From Sympetrum striolatum (lineage: Eukaryota; Arthropoda; Insecta; Odonata; Libellulidae): 64,000 nucleotides of DNA. Of the stretch, positions 1-12,200 are shown one piece after another. Made by a program: the position numbers and the translations under genes. The stretch is taken from contig OX388352.1 of NCBI GenBank assembly GCA_947579665.1, forward strand, positions 73,012,113 through 73,076,112, read 5' to 3'. The number at the start of each line of letters is the position of its first letter. Position 1 is the first letter of the stretch. The notes beneath the pieces are model-generated. The model was not told the DNA's origin. It was given only the letters and a program-made list of their open reading frames with translations, and did not search any database.

Positions 1-1007
1 ATAAATCAACACTAAGGCCTACAATATTTCAAATACTATGGCACTGAAAATGCTGCAGACAAAATTGTGAAAGACAAGATTAGTATTAGCAAAATGGATC
101 AATTGATGGAAGATTTAAATGTTATGAATGAAATGCTGTTACTAATAAATCCAACATTTCAAATAGACTCGTCCGGATAACTCCAGAAGCAGGAAATATT
201 TAGGTCCTCTCTCAGTTGCCAACAGGGACATTTTAGCCCTAAGAAGTCAAATTTTGCATCATATCCATTGGCCTTTGGTCTGCAATAAATTTATTTGCAC
301 CTAAAACCACATACTCTGAAATTTCTTTTGATTTTGAAGAAAGTCTGGTTTTTAACATGCTCTAGTTAATTATTCAGGAAGAATTTTGATTACTATATTT
401 CCCTGCCATGCATTATTACTAATAAACACATGTTTCTGCATTATGTCAAAACTGGATACATATATTCACAAGATTATATTGAATTGACCAATAAGGTTGA
501 ATGATTTATACTATTTATGAAAGTAGAGGTTAATTATTCTACATGGGAGTTTTAATTGGGAGTGGAGTTTCCCTTTAAATTTTTTCTCTAATGCTTTACT
601 TAAGCGTAATCTTACATGAGTAATCCTATAATAAAAAGTCTTGACCTTTGAAGTCACATTCAATGATTAAAAATAAATTAAAATCATTGGCTCCATAAAA
701 CTGCTGAGATGCAAGGGTGAAGCGCCCCTTTCTAAAAAAGAGTTGCTAGGTAACACCTTACATAAAAGATAATCAAATTTATGTTACTTCATCTAAAAGA
801 TCTTAGCTGATGAAATTTTTTGAAAGCTTCCATCAGTAATCATATCTTCTCCACTGCAGTGAATTCCAACAAAGGGACACTATCACAGCCATAATGCTGC
901 TGTTGAACCTGAAATCTTCTCCAACTAAATGAGCTGCTTTATCTTTGGACCATCTCTAAATCTGATTTTGAGATAAAACCAACTTCACGCGGATACTAAA
1001 TCCTGAA
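1..1007. other. Non-coding AT-rich stretch
   Basis: I see no exon, transposon end or RNA gene here. All frames are broken by frequent stops. Confidence 0.5.
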
Positions 1008-1038
1008 GTAGTATTATTAGTAGTAGTATTATTAATTA
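1008..1038. repeat. TAG/TAT trinucleotide microsatellite
   Basis: A short imperfect run of TAG, TAT and ATT triplets. Simple slippage repeat. Confidence 0.7.
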
Positions 1039-1313
1039 TTGCATTCTATTCACTTTTCTCATTGAATCTCATGTGTGTTCATTAAAAGATAAACTACAGC
1101 TTGTAACAGTCTTCCCTTGGACAAGACTGTACTAATTGGCCTTTTCAAAGTAAAACTCCTTGATTTTTAACCCTTCAAATTAAGACAAATTTGATACAAT
1201 TTGATGCATACTTCATTTTCTGTTCTTTCAATTACTAAATAATGACCTCAGTATATTTTAAATGATAATATTAGGAAATTAAACATGAATATGTTTACCT
1301 ACTGCCAACTTGT

Positions 1314-1640
1314 AATTACCATTAAAACCGTGAAATACCTTTAAAAACCATGAAATACCATTAAAACCGTGAGATATCAATTAAATAAACGTGAAATACC
1401 CTTAAAAACCATGAAATACCATTAAAACCGTGAGATATCATTAAATAAACGTGAAATACCCTTAAAAACCATGAAATACCATTAAAAACCGTAAAATACG
1501 ATTAAAAACAGTGAATTACCCTTAAAACCCTTGAAATATCCTTTAAAACCATGAAATACCCTAAAAAACCCTGAGATACCCTTAAAAACCGTGAAATACC
1601 CTTAAAAAATGTGAAATACCCTTAAAAACCTTGAAAACTT
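1314..1640. repeat. 19-21 bp minisatellite, about 16 units
   Basis: About 16 consecutive units of the form TTAAAAACCRTGAAATACC, with small changes between units. Units 3 to 5 and 6 to 8 repeat as a higher-order block of about 60 bp, each containing the variants GAGATATC and AAATAAACGTGAAATACC. The array fades out near 1640. Confidence 0.9.
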
Positions 1641-1663
1641 TGAATTTTCAGGGTATAATTGTG

Positions 1664-1885
1664 GATAAGCGAGAAAAATGGGTTTTTCAAAAATATTTTT
1701 TCTAAACAATTGATCAAATCGCTCTGGGATATTTGTATAGAAGGGATACGATGTGGTTTTTCACATTCTGTGAGAATTTTTAAAAAAGCGAGAAAAAAAG
1801 TGGTTTTATGAAAAAAAAATTTTTTTTCCACAAAATTCGCTCAAATTGCTCTGGGATTGATTTGTTTAGAAGAGATAGAACCGTT
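1664..1885. repeat. Two-copy tandem repeat, period about 120 bp
   Basis: Two diverged copies follow the minisatellite. Both contain GCGAGAAAAA, a T-rich run, TCAAAT(C/T)GCTCTGGGAT and a TAGAAG(G/A)GATA tail. The copies start near 1664 and 1783. Confidence 0.7.
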
Positions 1886-3875
1886 GAATACAGGTGAAAA
1901 TGTATTCATACTGCATAGGATCTTTTGAAGAAAGTTAGAATGTCTCAATTAAAAGAATTACCATAAGCAGAGGGTTTTCTTAATCAGCATTATTTTAAAA
2001 GGAGATAAAATTCCTTTTCAGCGATAGAGGTGAGAATACATCAAGTTAACACATATCACTATCAAAGTATACATCATGCTGTATCTTATCACAATTGCTT
2101 AATAATTAACTAAGACCAAAATGTAATCCTATTTTTTTTATTACAGTAATTACGGAGGTGCGTGACAATGTTGTCTCTGATTCAGTAGCTCCTAAACTGT
2201 GTGAACGGTTTATTCAGTTCAATATGGTTCAGTACAATTTACATTATGCTATGAATACCTTGTGAATTTAATTACTCTATGCCGTCATTCAGTTTGAATG
2301 GATGCATTATTTATTTTCCAAAACATCTATTCTGTATTAGAAATTAAATTAGCATAAAGGATTCGTCATTATCATCATCAATACTGAAACAAGTTTCTTC
2401 AATCATCCATAGTAAATTAGTTGACAGTTAATAAAAAGTTAACTGAAGAAATGTTAGTAGCATGCTGTTGCAGGAGTATAGGACATATGCTGAAGCATCA
2501 ACCCAAATTAAACGTACAACAGCAAACTTGAGTCTATAGCAGGAGCCATTCAGCTCTGAGTGATGCTCTTATCGTTTAAATTCGTAAAACACAGGGAGCA
2601 AATAGCTCAAGCAAGGGTATTTTGTTTGGCATGGCTGCTGAGGGACAAAAAAGTATGCTATGAATATCTATCCGGGACGAAAAGAATGAGAAAACTCCAA
2701 TCATTTTGACCAATAAGGTTAATCCTCTAGTATAATTACTCCATGATAGGGGTGACTCGACATCATCTACAGTGATTCCCACTAGCTCTTATAAACTTTG
2801 CAAGATACTGTGCTTTTTTATATTTTTAACTAGTCAAATATTGCTGGTTTATCATTATGTCGTTAAAGTAAATAACTTTTTTAACTTTTCATGTTAAATT
2901 TCAACCAAATTTTACTTCAGCAATGAAGCTTTAAAAGAGAAAATGTATGAAACATCTATCAAAGAATTAGCCACTAAGCTACATGGGTTTGGTTAAAGGG
3001 AGACATGCAGTAGACATAAAAGAAAAGGACTTCATGTTAATTCCAAACAGAATCACCAATTATCAAGAACTTCCATAGATCATTGACTGAAAAATCAAAA
3101 CTTAGAGGCCACCAGCAAATTTCTGCTACTTTTACCAATAATCTCTCAAAGAGAAACTCCTTTTCATGTTAAGTTTTGAGCAACACCACTTCATAAGCAA
3201 TCACTGGCAACATACTTGCTAATGGTTTTTCACCTCAACATGCAACACAATAACCAAACCTTCCCATAAGATACTACTACTACTATGACTATGTTATGAC
3301 TAATATAGAATTCTAGATAAATTTCCATCAACACTAGAATACTGAAGCATAGCTATGCTGGGAATGGTGATAATTTAGCTGTTAACAAATTGTATTTCAC
3401 TAATTACAGCAGATTTTACTTGAGAATTAAATATATTACAATTATGCATTTACATTAACCAAAACATAATTCCTTTCACAACAAAAGAACACCCTTGATC
3501 ACAATAATGTTAAGGCTTGTAGAAAATGGAATTAGTTAGCTGCCTTGCTAACTGAAATTAAGAAAATAATATTCTTCAATCGAATGAGACTTGTACAGAA
3601 TCCACAGAGTAAAACTTTCAGAAAAATTGCCAAATAGCTAAAAATTTTCCATATTGGATACTCTCAGACCCTAAGTCAAGGTCTAAGGAAGTTTCCCCCT
3701 AACATTATTACTCAGAAAGAAAGCAAGGAAAAACGTAACAACAAAATGTCCAATATACAGATTACATAGAGAGCAACTTTAAAAGAGACCACAATATTTT
3801 CAACATGAGGAATTTAAACAATGTTAGTAAGCTGGACACTGTTGGAGAGGTTATGAATAACCAACTTCCTATTAC
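1886..3875. other. Non-coding stretch left of candidate exon
   Basis: Nothing recognisable: no long open frame, no transposon terminus, no tRNA-like fold. It could be intron or 3' flank of whatever gene owns the exon at 3876-4037. Confidence 0.4.
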
Positions 3876-4037
3876 CTGAGTGTATGCTGCAGCCTCACTG
3901 CTCACTTCTAAGGAAAGGGATGGTTGTAGTGGATGGTCAGCTGACATTCTGGAAGGGTTCTGCATCAAAACAGTAATCGGAGAATGTTGGTAATCTTCCA
4001 TTTGACAATGATCACAAGTAAGTCTAAATAGCCTTAA
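3876..4037 (-). CDS. Candidate internal exon, unrecognised protein
   Basis: Read on the minus strand, this stretch is open for exactly 54 codons between an AG acceptor (ATAACAG) and a GTAATAGG donor, both phase 0. The peptide starts LRLFRLTCDHCQMEDYQ and ends SLEVSSEAAAYTQ, with a composition much more protein-like than its surroundings. The CDHC spacing recalls a zinc knuckle, but one pair of cysteines does not establish a domain. It lies downstream of the apparent stop codon of the unrecognised minus-strand gene at 6142-25021, so it is either an alternative 3' exon of that gene or part of a second minus-strand gene leaving the window. I do not recognise the family. Confidence 0.45.
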
Positions 4038-4904
4038 CTGTTATCTGCTACTAACTACTAACCAGTAAAAATAGGTTAACTATACAAAGCTGTAATATGA
4101 ACGAATGAAGTTTAGACCAACCCATTAAGCTGGACTACAGTAGGACTATGGAGATCAAAATTACAACAAATTTACAAAGATAGAGCAGCAAAAATAGTTG
4201 TCTAGAAATACAAATTAGAAACTCAGCAGATGAAGGAAGTATCTGAGATAATTATGTTTTATAGTGAACACTTTAACAGCATGCAGGAATTTCATAGGCG
4301 ATTCTTGTGTGCTAAACTTCAAGAATGTACCAAACATATACATCACCAACTGTACAAGTTCTCAGTAGAGCCATACTAATATTTTAAACCTCAAAAACCT
4401 TTACAGTCAAGGCTAGCAGCCTTGTTATCCAGACTTATAATTAACTCGGTATAACAAATATAGTCAAAAACACATATTACATCATTAAAATTTTCCAGAA
4501 AATAATATAAAGGTTTCAATTATGGATGTTTGTAACACACAAAGCATCATGTCAGTCACTGATGAAAGTTGACAATCTTTTCCTAAGTTTGTTTACCACT
4601 GTCAATCAGTACCATTAATAAATTCAATTCACAACTCTTTAATGCACCAAACACAGTTATAACATATTAAAGCACTCTCCATGATCTACTATACTATCAA
4701 GATTACATGAGATACATTACATGGAAATACCCCACTTTCATTTTGTTTTCAGTTCAATAGTCAACAACCAGCAACTCATAATAATAGCATCATTAAGTTG
4801 AAAGAAGATTTAGAGGAAAACAAGAGCCTATACAGAGCTATAATTAAAGCAGCATTACGTTATACTACCTTTTCAAGTGAGTCACTGATATTACCATTGA
4901 CATA

Positions 4905-4992
4905 GACCAGGGTTGCTAAACCTTTTGTGCCAAGAATGCCTTATTCTCTTACATGCCACTTTTGACAAGTGTACCATAGGTTCACCATCAAT
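4905..4992. mobile_element. Short hAT-like MITE remnant
   Basis: Begins CAGGGTTGCTAAACCTTTTG and ends in CCATAGGTTCACCATCA, the style of hAT element ends (CAGGGGTTGCCAAACTTTTT and relatives). Internal sequence is nearly gone. No clear 8-bp target duplication. Confidence 0.4.
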
Positions 4993-6141
4993 GATATAGA
5001 TGTTAGATAGCTTTTTCACATTTTGAAGTCCACATACATAATAAGTCAGTAAGCTTATAACACCATGCTGGCATCCCTGTACGTCTATACCCTAAGGAAT
5101 ATTTAAGCATACTACATACTCTACCATTAACAATTTCTAAAGCATTTAATTGGACCAATCCAATGAATTGATTTAAAAAAAGCAATAACTGTAGAAAATT
5201 CATGCAAAACCATATTTAGATACTGAAGATTTCTATCAGACATCCATTGGATAATTCTATAATCGGATCGGATAATAGGTACCACCGATTGCATACAAGG
5301 CAGCCCTCTTAGTCTTCATACATAGGCTGTGAGTTTTCCACAACTGATAAAAAATTTTATATTAATAAGAAAATTAATCATTTACAAATTTACTGAATTA
5401 GTAGCCTATAGTATGTTGAGCATTTTATCACCATCTACATCAATCTCTTCACCACAACTGAATATATGTGAAAATCTTTCTTTAATTCAAACTTCCACTG
5501 AGCTGCTCCACGATGGAAAATTAAACATCTATAAGTCAACTTTATGTAAATATATAATAATGCAACAAAATATGAGGTTAAATAAAAGAAAAATTAACAT
5601 TTTTTTCTAGTCTCCGTAGACATCGCTTCGTGATTCTACCAGTACAACTTCAAATGCATTAAGTAAAATTTAATTTAAATGTAAATATTATCAAAATATC
5701 TGAGATTCACATTAAATTATCTGAGATTCACAAAATATTTACTGCAAATTATACAAATTAACAATTTTTATCTCTTGCTCATGTTTACTAAAATGATATG
5801 TCATTAGCATGAAAATACTTAATTTCAACCTTAGATAAGAATTTTAGTTTCTGTAAAACCAAACATGCCAAGCCAAAAATCTTTTAATTTTTTAACTTCA
5901 TTAAAACAAGAAAACATTATTATACTTTACGCAAATTCAACATTTTTCAAAATAGTCTCTTATGCCTAAACAAATACTTTTAAAATTTTTCTCATGCACT
6001 TATAAACATCACCCCATGCAATGAATAAGATATCAATAGAACAATTTTTTAAGTAGTGCTTAGTACATTTTTGTTTAGTAGTTAAATTGCTATAAATTTA
6101 TATAAGAAGATAGCAATTTAAACCACTACCAAATTTTTTTT

Positions 6142-6282
6142 TCAAATGTTATTAGTAAATACAATGTCAATGTAGAGCTTCTGGATAGCCAAGTCAGCAG
6201 TATCTTCAGCTTCAGTGAAAAATAAATCGGGTTTGAGACCCAGTGAGAGACCATGTGAAAAATGATCAAAGATATTGAAGCA
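6142..6282 (-). CDS. Probable terminal exon of unrecognised gene
   Basis: Minus-strand frame of 46 codons plus TGA, after an AG at the acceptor side (GAAGTAAAAG). It includes DHFSHGLSLGLKPDLFFTEA and ADLAIQKLYIDIVF and ends FTNNI. Codon choice and composition stand out from the AT-rich flanks. The acceptor polypyrimidine tract is weak and the link to the upstream exons is inferred from strand and order only. Phase to the nearest candidate exon (9717-9778) does not match, so at least one exon is missing or wrong. Confidence 0.55.
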   Translation of the reverse strand, partial: CFNIFDHFSHGLSLGLKPDLFFTEAEDTADLAIQKLYIDIVFTNNI

Positions 6283-9200
6283 CTTTTACTTCAATAACTA
6301 TACCAATAAAGAATTTCCAAGATGCTAACTTCTTTCATAGTGTTCTCAATCCATTACTTCATTAGTATAATAAGTGAGAAAGCAAACCAAGCTCCAATTA
6401 GGTAACAGGATGATATTTTGAGTTGATGAAAAATTAGTATTAATTTACTGAAAACATGGGTTACTAAAACAAAAATGCAAACTGCAAAAAGAGGAATTTC
6501 TTTACCCAACTGATAGATAATAAACCACAGTCAGGCAATTTATCACCGAGATTTAATACTGCTCAAGATTTAAAACATGATCTTTAAAAAAACTCAACAA
6601 TTAATAAAACCATTTGAGAAAGAAAAATAAACTTCTTCAGCTCCAATATATACTTGCTACTGGTGTTATCACATGAACAATGACAATCAATCTTAACCCA
6701 AAATTCATTTCAATACTGGCATATCATATTTTGCAATTTTTTCAAATTATTGTAATATTTATGAACACACTGACAATGGCCCCATGTAAAGTTTAACAGA
6801 AAGTCAATTGTTGACTAAATTGAAAATAAAAGTTTAATAGCACACTTTTCCTAAGACAGAATATCATGTTTACAACACATCGTGTATATGGATATCATTT
6901 TTCTAATCTAAATTAACATTAAAGTAGATTATACATATACGGCTAGGTTAGAACATTTACTGATGATGCTTGGGTCAGATAAATATACCAGTATCCTACT
7001 GAATTACCTCTGTATTATCAAGAGAGTGCAAAAATTAGCAGCTTCATTTGAAGGTGAAGAAACACATAGCCACCATGATTTTCAAATGTACTACAAACTT
7101 GTTTCACACATAATACCCAATTCCAGGATTTTCTGTAGCAATTCCATATAACTTTAAGTAGCATGGCTTCACAGATAGCAGCATTTTAGAATTCAAAGAG
7201 TATTTTTAAGAAAAATACATTTCATTAGAAGATATATCAGGTTTGACAGAAATGCTATAGGTATAGTAATTACCTTGTGGAAGGATTCACACTTCAGATA
7301 AGAAAATGAAATTAACAATTAAAATAGTCTCTTTTTGAATAAACAATTCAAAAAGCTGCTATTTCACCTTTTTTTAACTGCCATTTCCTCTACCATTCCA
7401 ATCTAAAAATCTGGTTTTTACCTCATTTATTCTTTGTACAGTCCTGGCCAATAGAAACCCAGGAACTCCACAGCTATTTTGCGGAGAGTTGCAGAACCTC
7501 TTGGACGGAGGAAGTTAGTGGTTTATGTGACAAATGTAAGCTCTGGGTATTTAGGATGGGGAGAAGGCAAATCGTTTTTCTTTCTCATCATTTTCCTAAA
7601 TATGGGACTCAACCAACATAGAAGAAGGGCTCCAAATAGGGCTCTTCCTCCTCTGTATAAAGGATGATTCAGAGAATCCCGATACCTCAGATATATCCTT
7701 CTGCCTCATTTTGGCTTCCTCAAATCACTCGTCTTCGGAGTGTGCTCTAGTGTGGATATTCCATTGTATTGTGCTTCAACATCCTCTTATATCTTCCTCA
7801 GAGCTTGCCCTTTGCTTCTGAGCAATTTATATTGACTAATGCAGTTGACTGGCATTAGTAATCATCATGATGCTTCAACTCACTCCTACTTACTTTACTG
7901 TCTTCCTTTCTTTATGAATGAGGTCTTACATTACTTCCAATTGCCTAAACAATAGTGTAGAATCCTCGAAGCAGGTCCTTAATTGAGTTCATATATGTTG
8001 TCTGTGGACGTATAAATGTTTTGTTTTTCTTTAGGAGTAAACATGAATAAAGTCCATCAAAATAACAAAATTAAACTTCAATTATTTATTTAATAAAATT
8101 TCCAGTTATGATATTAAATATTTAGTTTAAGCTGATATATTATACATCTATTGAAATTATATATTTATCTCATAAATATCTAAGTATAGTATATCAATAG
8201 TGTTGAATAATTGTGCAAAATTATGAATCACCTATTCCTTACTTATTAATCCATATTTAATAGATTCTGTATGTCCTAAAATTTAATGAAGCACAGAACC
8301 CAAGTTGGCAGCTGTGAAATATTGTTACCCAGGATAAAGTTTAACATTAATATGTTTTGATTGCACGTAGTTTCTGTTAATCCTTCGGACCACAAGTTCT
8401 GCGGAATATTCCGATTAACGGACCCCTTCTTCCCATACGTTGCTGGTTGTGAGTCCTGTATTTAGGAAAATGATGATAAAGAAAAACGATCCGCCTTCTT
8501 CACAACCTCAATTCCCAGAGCCCCTTCCCTGACGCCTACACTGTTGTCACCTAACCCTCAAACTTCTCCCGTCCAGGAGGTTCCTTAACTCTTCGTGAAA
8601 TCGCTGCAGAGGTGTTGTATTTCTATTGGCCAGGACAGTACCATTGGCATGCATATAAACTATGCTATACATTTTAAGGTAAACAAAACTTAGTAAAAAA
8701 TTTTTTGTGGTGGGACGTAACGACATAAAAATATAGTCGTGAAGCTCAATTTATGTATGCCCTAAAAGTGTTTCATTTCTCACATGACAAAAACTTGTCA
8801 CAAGTGAGAGGAATGTTGAAAATTTCATTTACAGTTTGTCCAAGGATTTTCACATGTAAAAGTATGAAAACCAGCAAAGAAGCAACAACGGAGATTAAAC
8901 CTTATGCAGGCATCACTGCATTCCTTGACCTCAGTCCACTGCTGATTGGACATTAATCTGTAGTTGTACCAATTTTCATCAGATATAAAAACATAAAACT
9001 AAAATTCTATCGAAGATATCACACCGATATATATATCACGAATATAAATACCGAGAAATAAAACACTTTTCGGCAATACATAAATTGAGCTGCACTACTA
9101 CATTATGACGAAGTAACATCCTACCTAAATAATTTTTTACCAAGTTCTGTTAACTTGAAATAATATTGTGTGTGGTATATATGAAAGCCATGTCACAAAG

Positions 9201-12200
9201 AAGAAATTAGGAAAAACCAGAATATTAGATTGGATTAGTAAAGACAAATTATAGTTATATAAAGCTTTATGGTTGAATTGCAAAACCTTTCATTCAATTT
9301 CCGCTATATTCATTGTTGTTATTGCTATAAAAGCTTAAAATCTTCACCAAGGTGAGTACAAAGTCATTCTTATCCAAATATAATCAGAAGTGAAGTTGAA
9401 ATCAATTAATATGAACTATGAATCTTGGTTTATATCTGTTCTAATCTTGAGCTCTGCATCAAAGCAGCCTGGCTTGAGGCTTCCGTTTCTGCCATAAGCC
9501 AAGTACTAGTAATTTTGAACTGAACAATAGGGTGAAATCAACTCCTATGATCTCATGAAGAATATAGCAGGCTTTATTAACTATAAAATCCTTGATCCTC
9601 ATTTAAGGGTAATAGATTGTCCCTACTTCAGCACTATTCTCACATTTAATTGAACCTTATTATTTAAATATAAATGAAAATCATGGCATACATGATCAAA
9701 GCATCATTATATCCACCTGCACAAAATTTCTGGTGTACTTGATTAGTAGACCAAAACAAAGATGATTGTTCCAAACCACTGCAATAAATTATAGTTCATA
9801 CAGATCAATGAAGTCTTTAACTATTTGTTCAAGCAGCCACTACTTTTTCCTAATTTTGAGCCAAATACAGTAGAGCAGATGGAAAAAAAACTAAAAGGAT
9901 AATCTCTCATGCCAAACAATCCAGAATTGCAAATATTTCTTCCTGAAAGAGAAAATTTAATACAAACAGCCAAGCCAAAATTGTGCCATTCAAATATAAT
10001 AAGAAATAAGAGGAAAATTATTCAGTTCCACCGACAACTAAACCCTCCATTACAAAAACCATTTTAAAAAATCTTACAATAGGTCACAGAAGTCAAATGT
10101 ATTAATATACCTGTCCAGTTCAACCAAAATGTTAAAAACTGTTTGAAGACAAAATACCTTAACATAATTATGGAGAACAAAACACTAATTTAGAATAATA
10201 AGAATAATGCACACAGCAGATACTCTACCACACTGAAGACAAATAAGAGCACATATAAAGATTCTTAAAAATTATTTTATAACATCATACTAAGTGTCAA
10301 AAATGTTACTTATAAATACTTCTTTAGTCAAAACCTATTGCAGGCTTCAATTAGATGATACACACAATTGATAGAAGATAAATGGCACTAATTTAACCAC
10401 AATAGAATTAATAACTACCTCTATTTTTCATTGAACAAAATTACATGAAGTAAATCATGTTGAATTCAAAAAGATAAAATTGACTACTACAACTGAAGAG
10501 GTGATTAATGAGATGAGTAGGTTTAAGTTGCATTCTGAAAAATTTAATTGTATTAGCACAATCAAGCAAGAAAGTGAATGCTATTCTCATATATAGGATA
10601 ATCATCACTGTGGTAGAAGCCTCAAGTTCCCTAAACGGCTTGTAAAAATGTTCTGGCCGGTTAGCCTAGATGGTTAAGGCAGCCTCCTGGATAGAGGAAG
10701 ATCCCGGGTTCGTTTCCCGGCCCTGTCAGACTTTTTTCAAGTCCGTTTTTCCTTGGGATTTTTCTCATCTTTCTTTTAGTGTGATTTAGTGGCAGAAAAA
10801 CATAGAAATAATAGTGCTATAACATTTTTCACTCCTATGTAAGTTGCTAAGTAAATACTTAATCGAAATCTCTCTAAAACAAAAAGAAACAAGTACTTTC
10901 AGCAAGTTCCTTATCATCAAATTTTCACAATTTTGTGTTCACACAACAAAATATCATCAATTTTGGTTAAATGGAAGATGGGACTAAAAAGTCCCAATTT
11001 TGCCAAATAAAGTCTTTTGTATGTATGTATGTATGTATGTATGTATGAATCAAACATTTTTATAGGACTTTAGTCGATAGATACACTTTAGTGAATTCTA
11101 TATGACAAATACTATTTACCACGTAATCATTAATGCTTTTCATACACAGCAGAGGAAGATTGGCTTTCATGCTTCCTAAAAACTCAGTTAAATATAAATT
11201 ATTCAATCGTTCTTGACTCTACATTCTCCAACATTACCATTGACACCTCACAAAAAATTATACACCATCTCCAATTCCTAATTTTAAATCTATGATTTTG
11301 ATTTAACTGATGGGAAGCAAAATTCCTTTGACCAAAACTACTAATAGAAAGCTTTGGAAATCTTGTTCTAAAAGTTAAAGGGATAACTTTCCAGGGGTTG
11401 TAAGTTCCGTTTATCCACTTGCATTTACAACTCTTTGGTGGTAAATACCATTCTGCTTTCACAAAAGTATTTGTATTGTTAAATAGTGCTACGTGATGTG
11501 ATGATGACCAAATAAGATATCATTCCCCGATATTTTTGGAAACAAACTTGGTATCCTCCAAATATCTGGACTACAATTACTGAAGAAATCTTCAGCTCTT
11601 TTGCTCAAGAGTGAACTTCACTCATGACAATGTATGCATCACATTCAAAATATCTATTGGGTACTCTAAAAAAGTGTGATGTTCTTTCTTGTTTTCTAAG
11701 AACACCAGTGAATGAGAAGAGGAACGCCATCAAAAACGGCTATTGGAGATTTAAACCTTCAATTCTTGGTTGTAGTTGATGGGATAAAATGAGTAAATTT
11801 CAATCAGTCTAACCTGCCTCGTACACACTCATCCACCATTCATGACTGGGTGCTTACATGGTAGATCACTTTGCTAGAAGCTCTCACACATTTTTGGGAA
11901 GCATATAGTAGGAATGTTTTCATTTTTCTTAAAAAGGCATCATTTAAATAATTTGCGTACACAGATAACTTAAAAACAGATAATGAAGATCATTGATAAA
12001 GTATTCAGATTTTATTTGTTCTAGATCAACAGAAATTTTATTTTCCTTGGGGACATCAGGTGGATGACACTGGGAAATAGAAATTGTATAAATGCATGCA
12101 TGAATAGAATTAGAAGAACAGGTTCAATTTATCTGTTCAATAGTTCATGCATTCATATTCATAATAAAACCCCTCACTCAGAGGACTAATGTAGGAAAAA

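Noticed and set aside
1314..1640. CRISPR array
   Set aside because: Units are contiguous and lack unique spacers; the sequence is eukaryotic.
4868..4945. Minus-strand reading GTKGLATLVYVNGNISDSLEK with a donor-like GTAGTA
   Set aside because: It overlaps hAT-like terminal sequence (CAGGGTTGCTAAACCTTTTG) and has no convincing acceptor.
6963..7151. Plus-strand frame with KRVQKLAASFEGEETHSHHD
   Set aside because: No plus-strand acceptor or donor fits, and the minus-strand reading of the same segment is broken by stops.
8753..8956. 67-codon plus-strand open frame
   Set aside because: It lies wholly inside the fold-back MITE at 8709-9125.
9785..9835. Minus-strand WLLEQIVKDFIDLYEL followed by a stop, a possible terminal exon
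   Set aside because: The only acceptor AG has another AG and no pyrimidine tract close by; it also conflicts with the tentative exon at 9717-9778.
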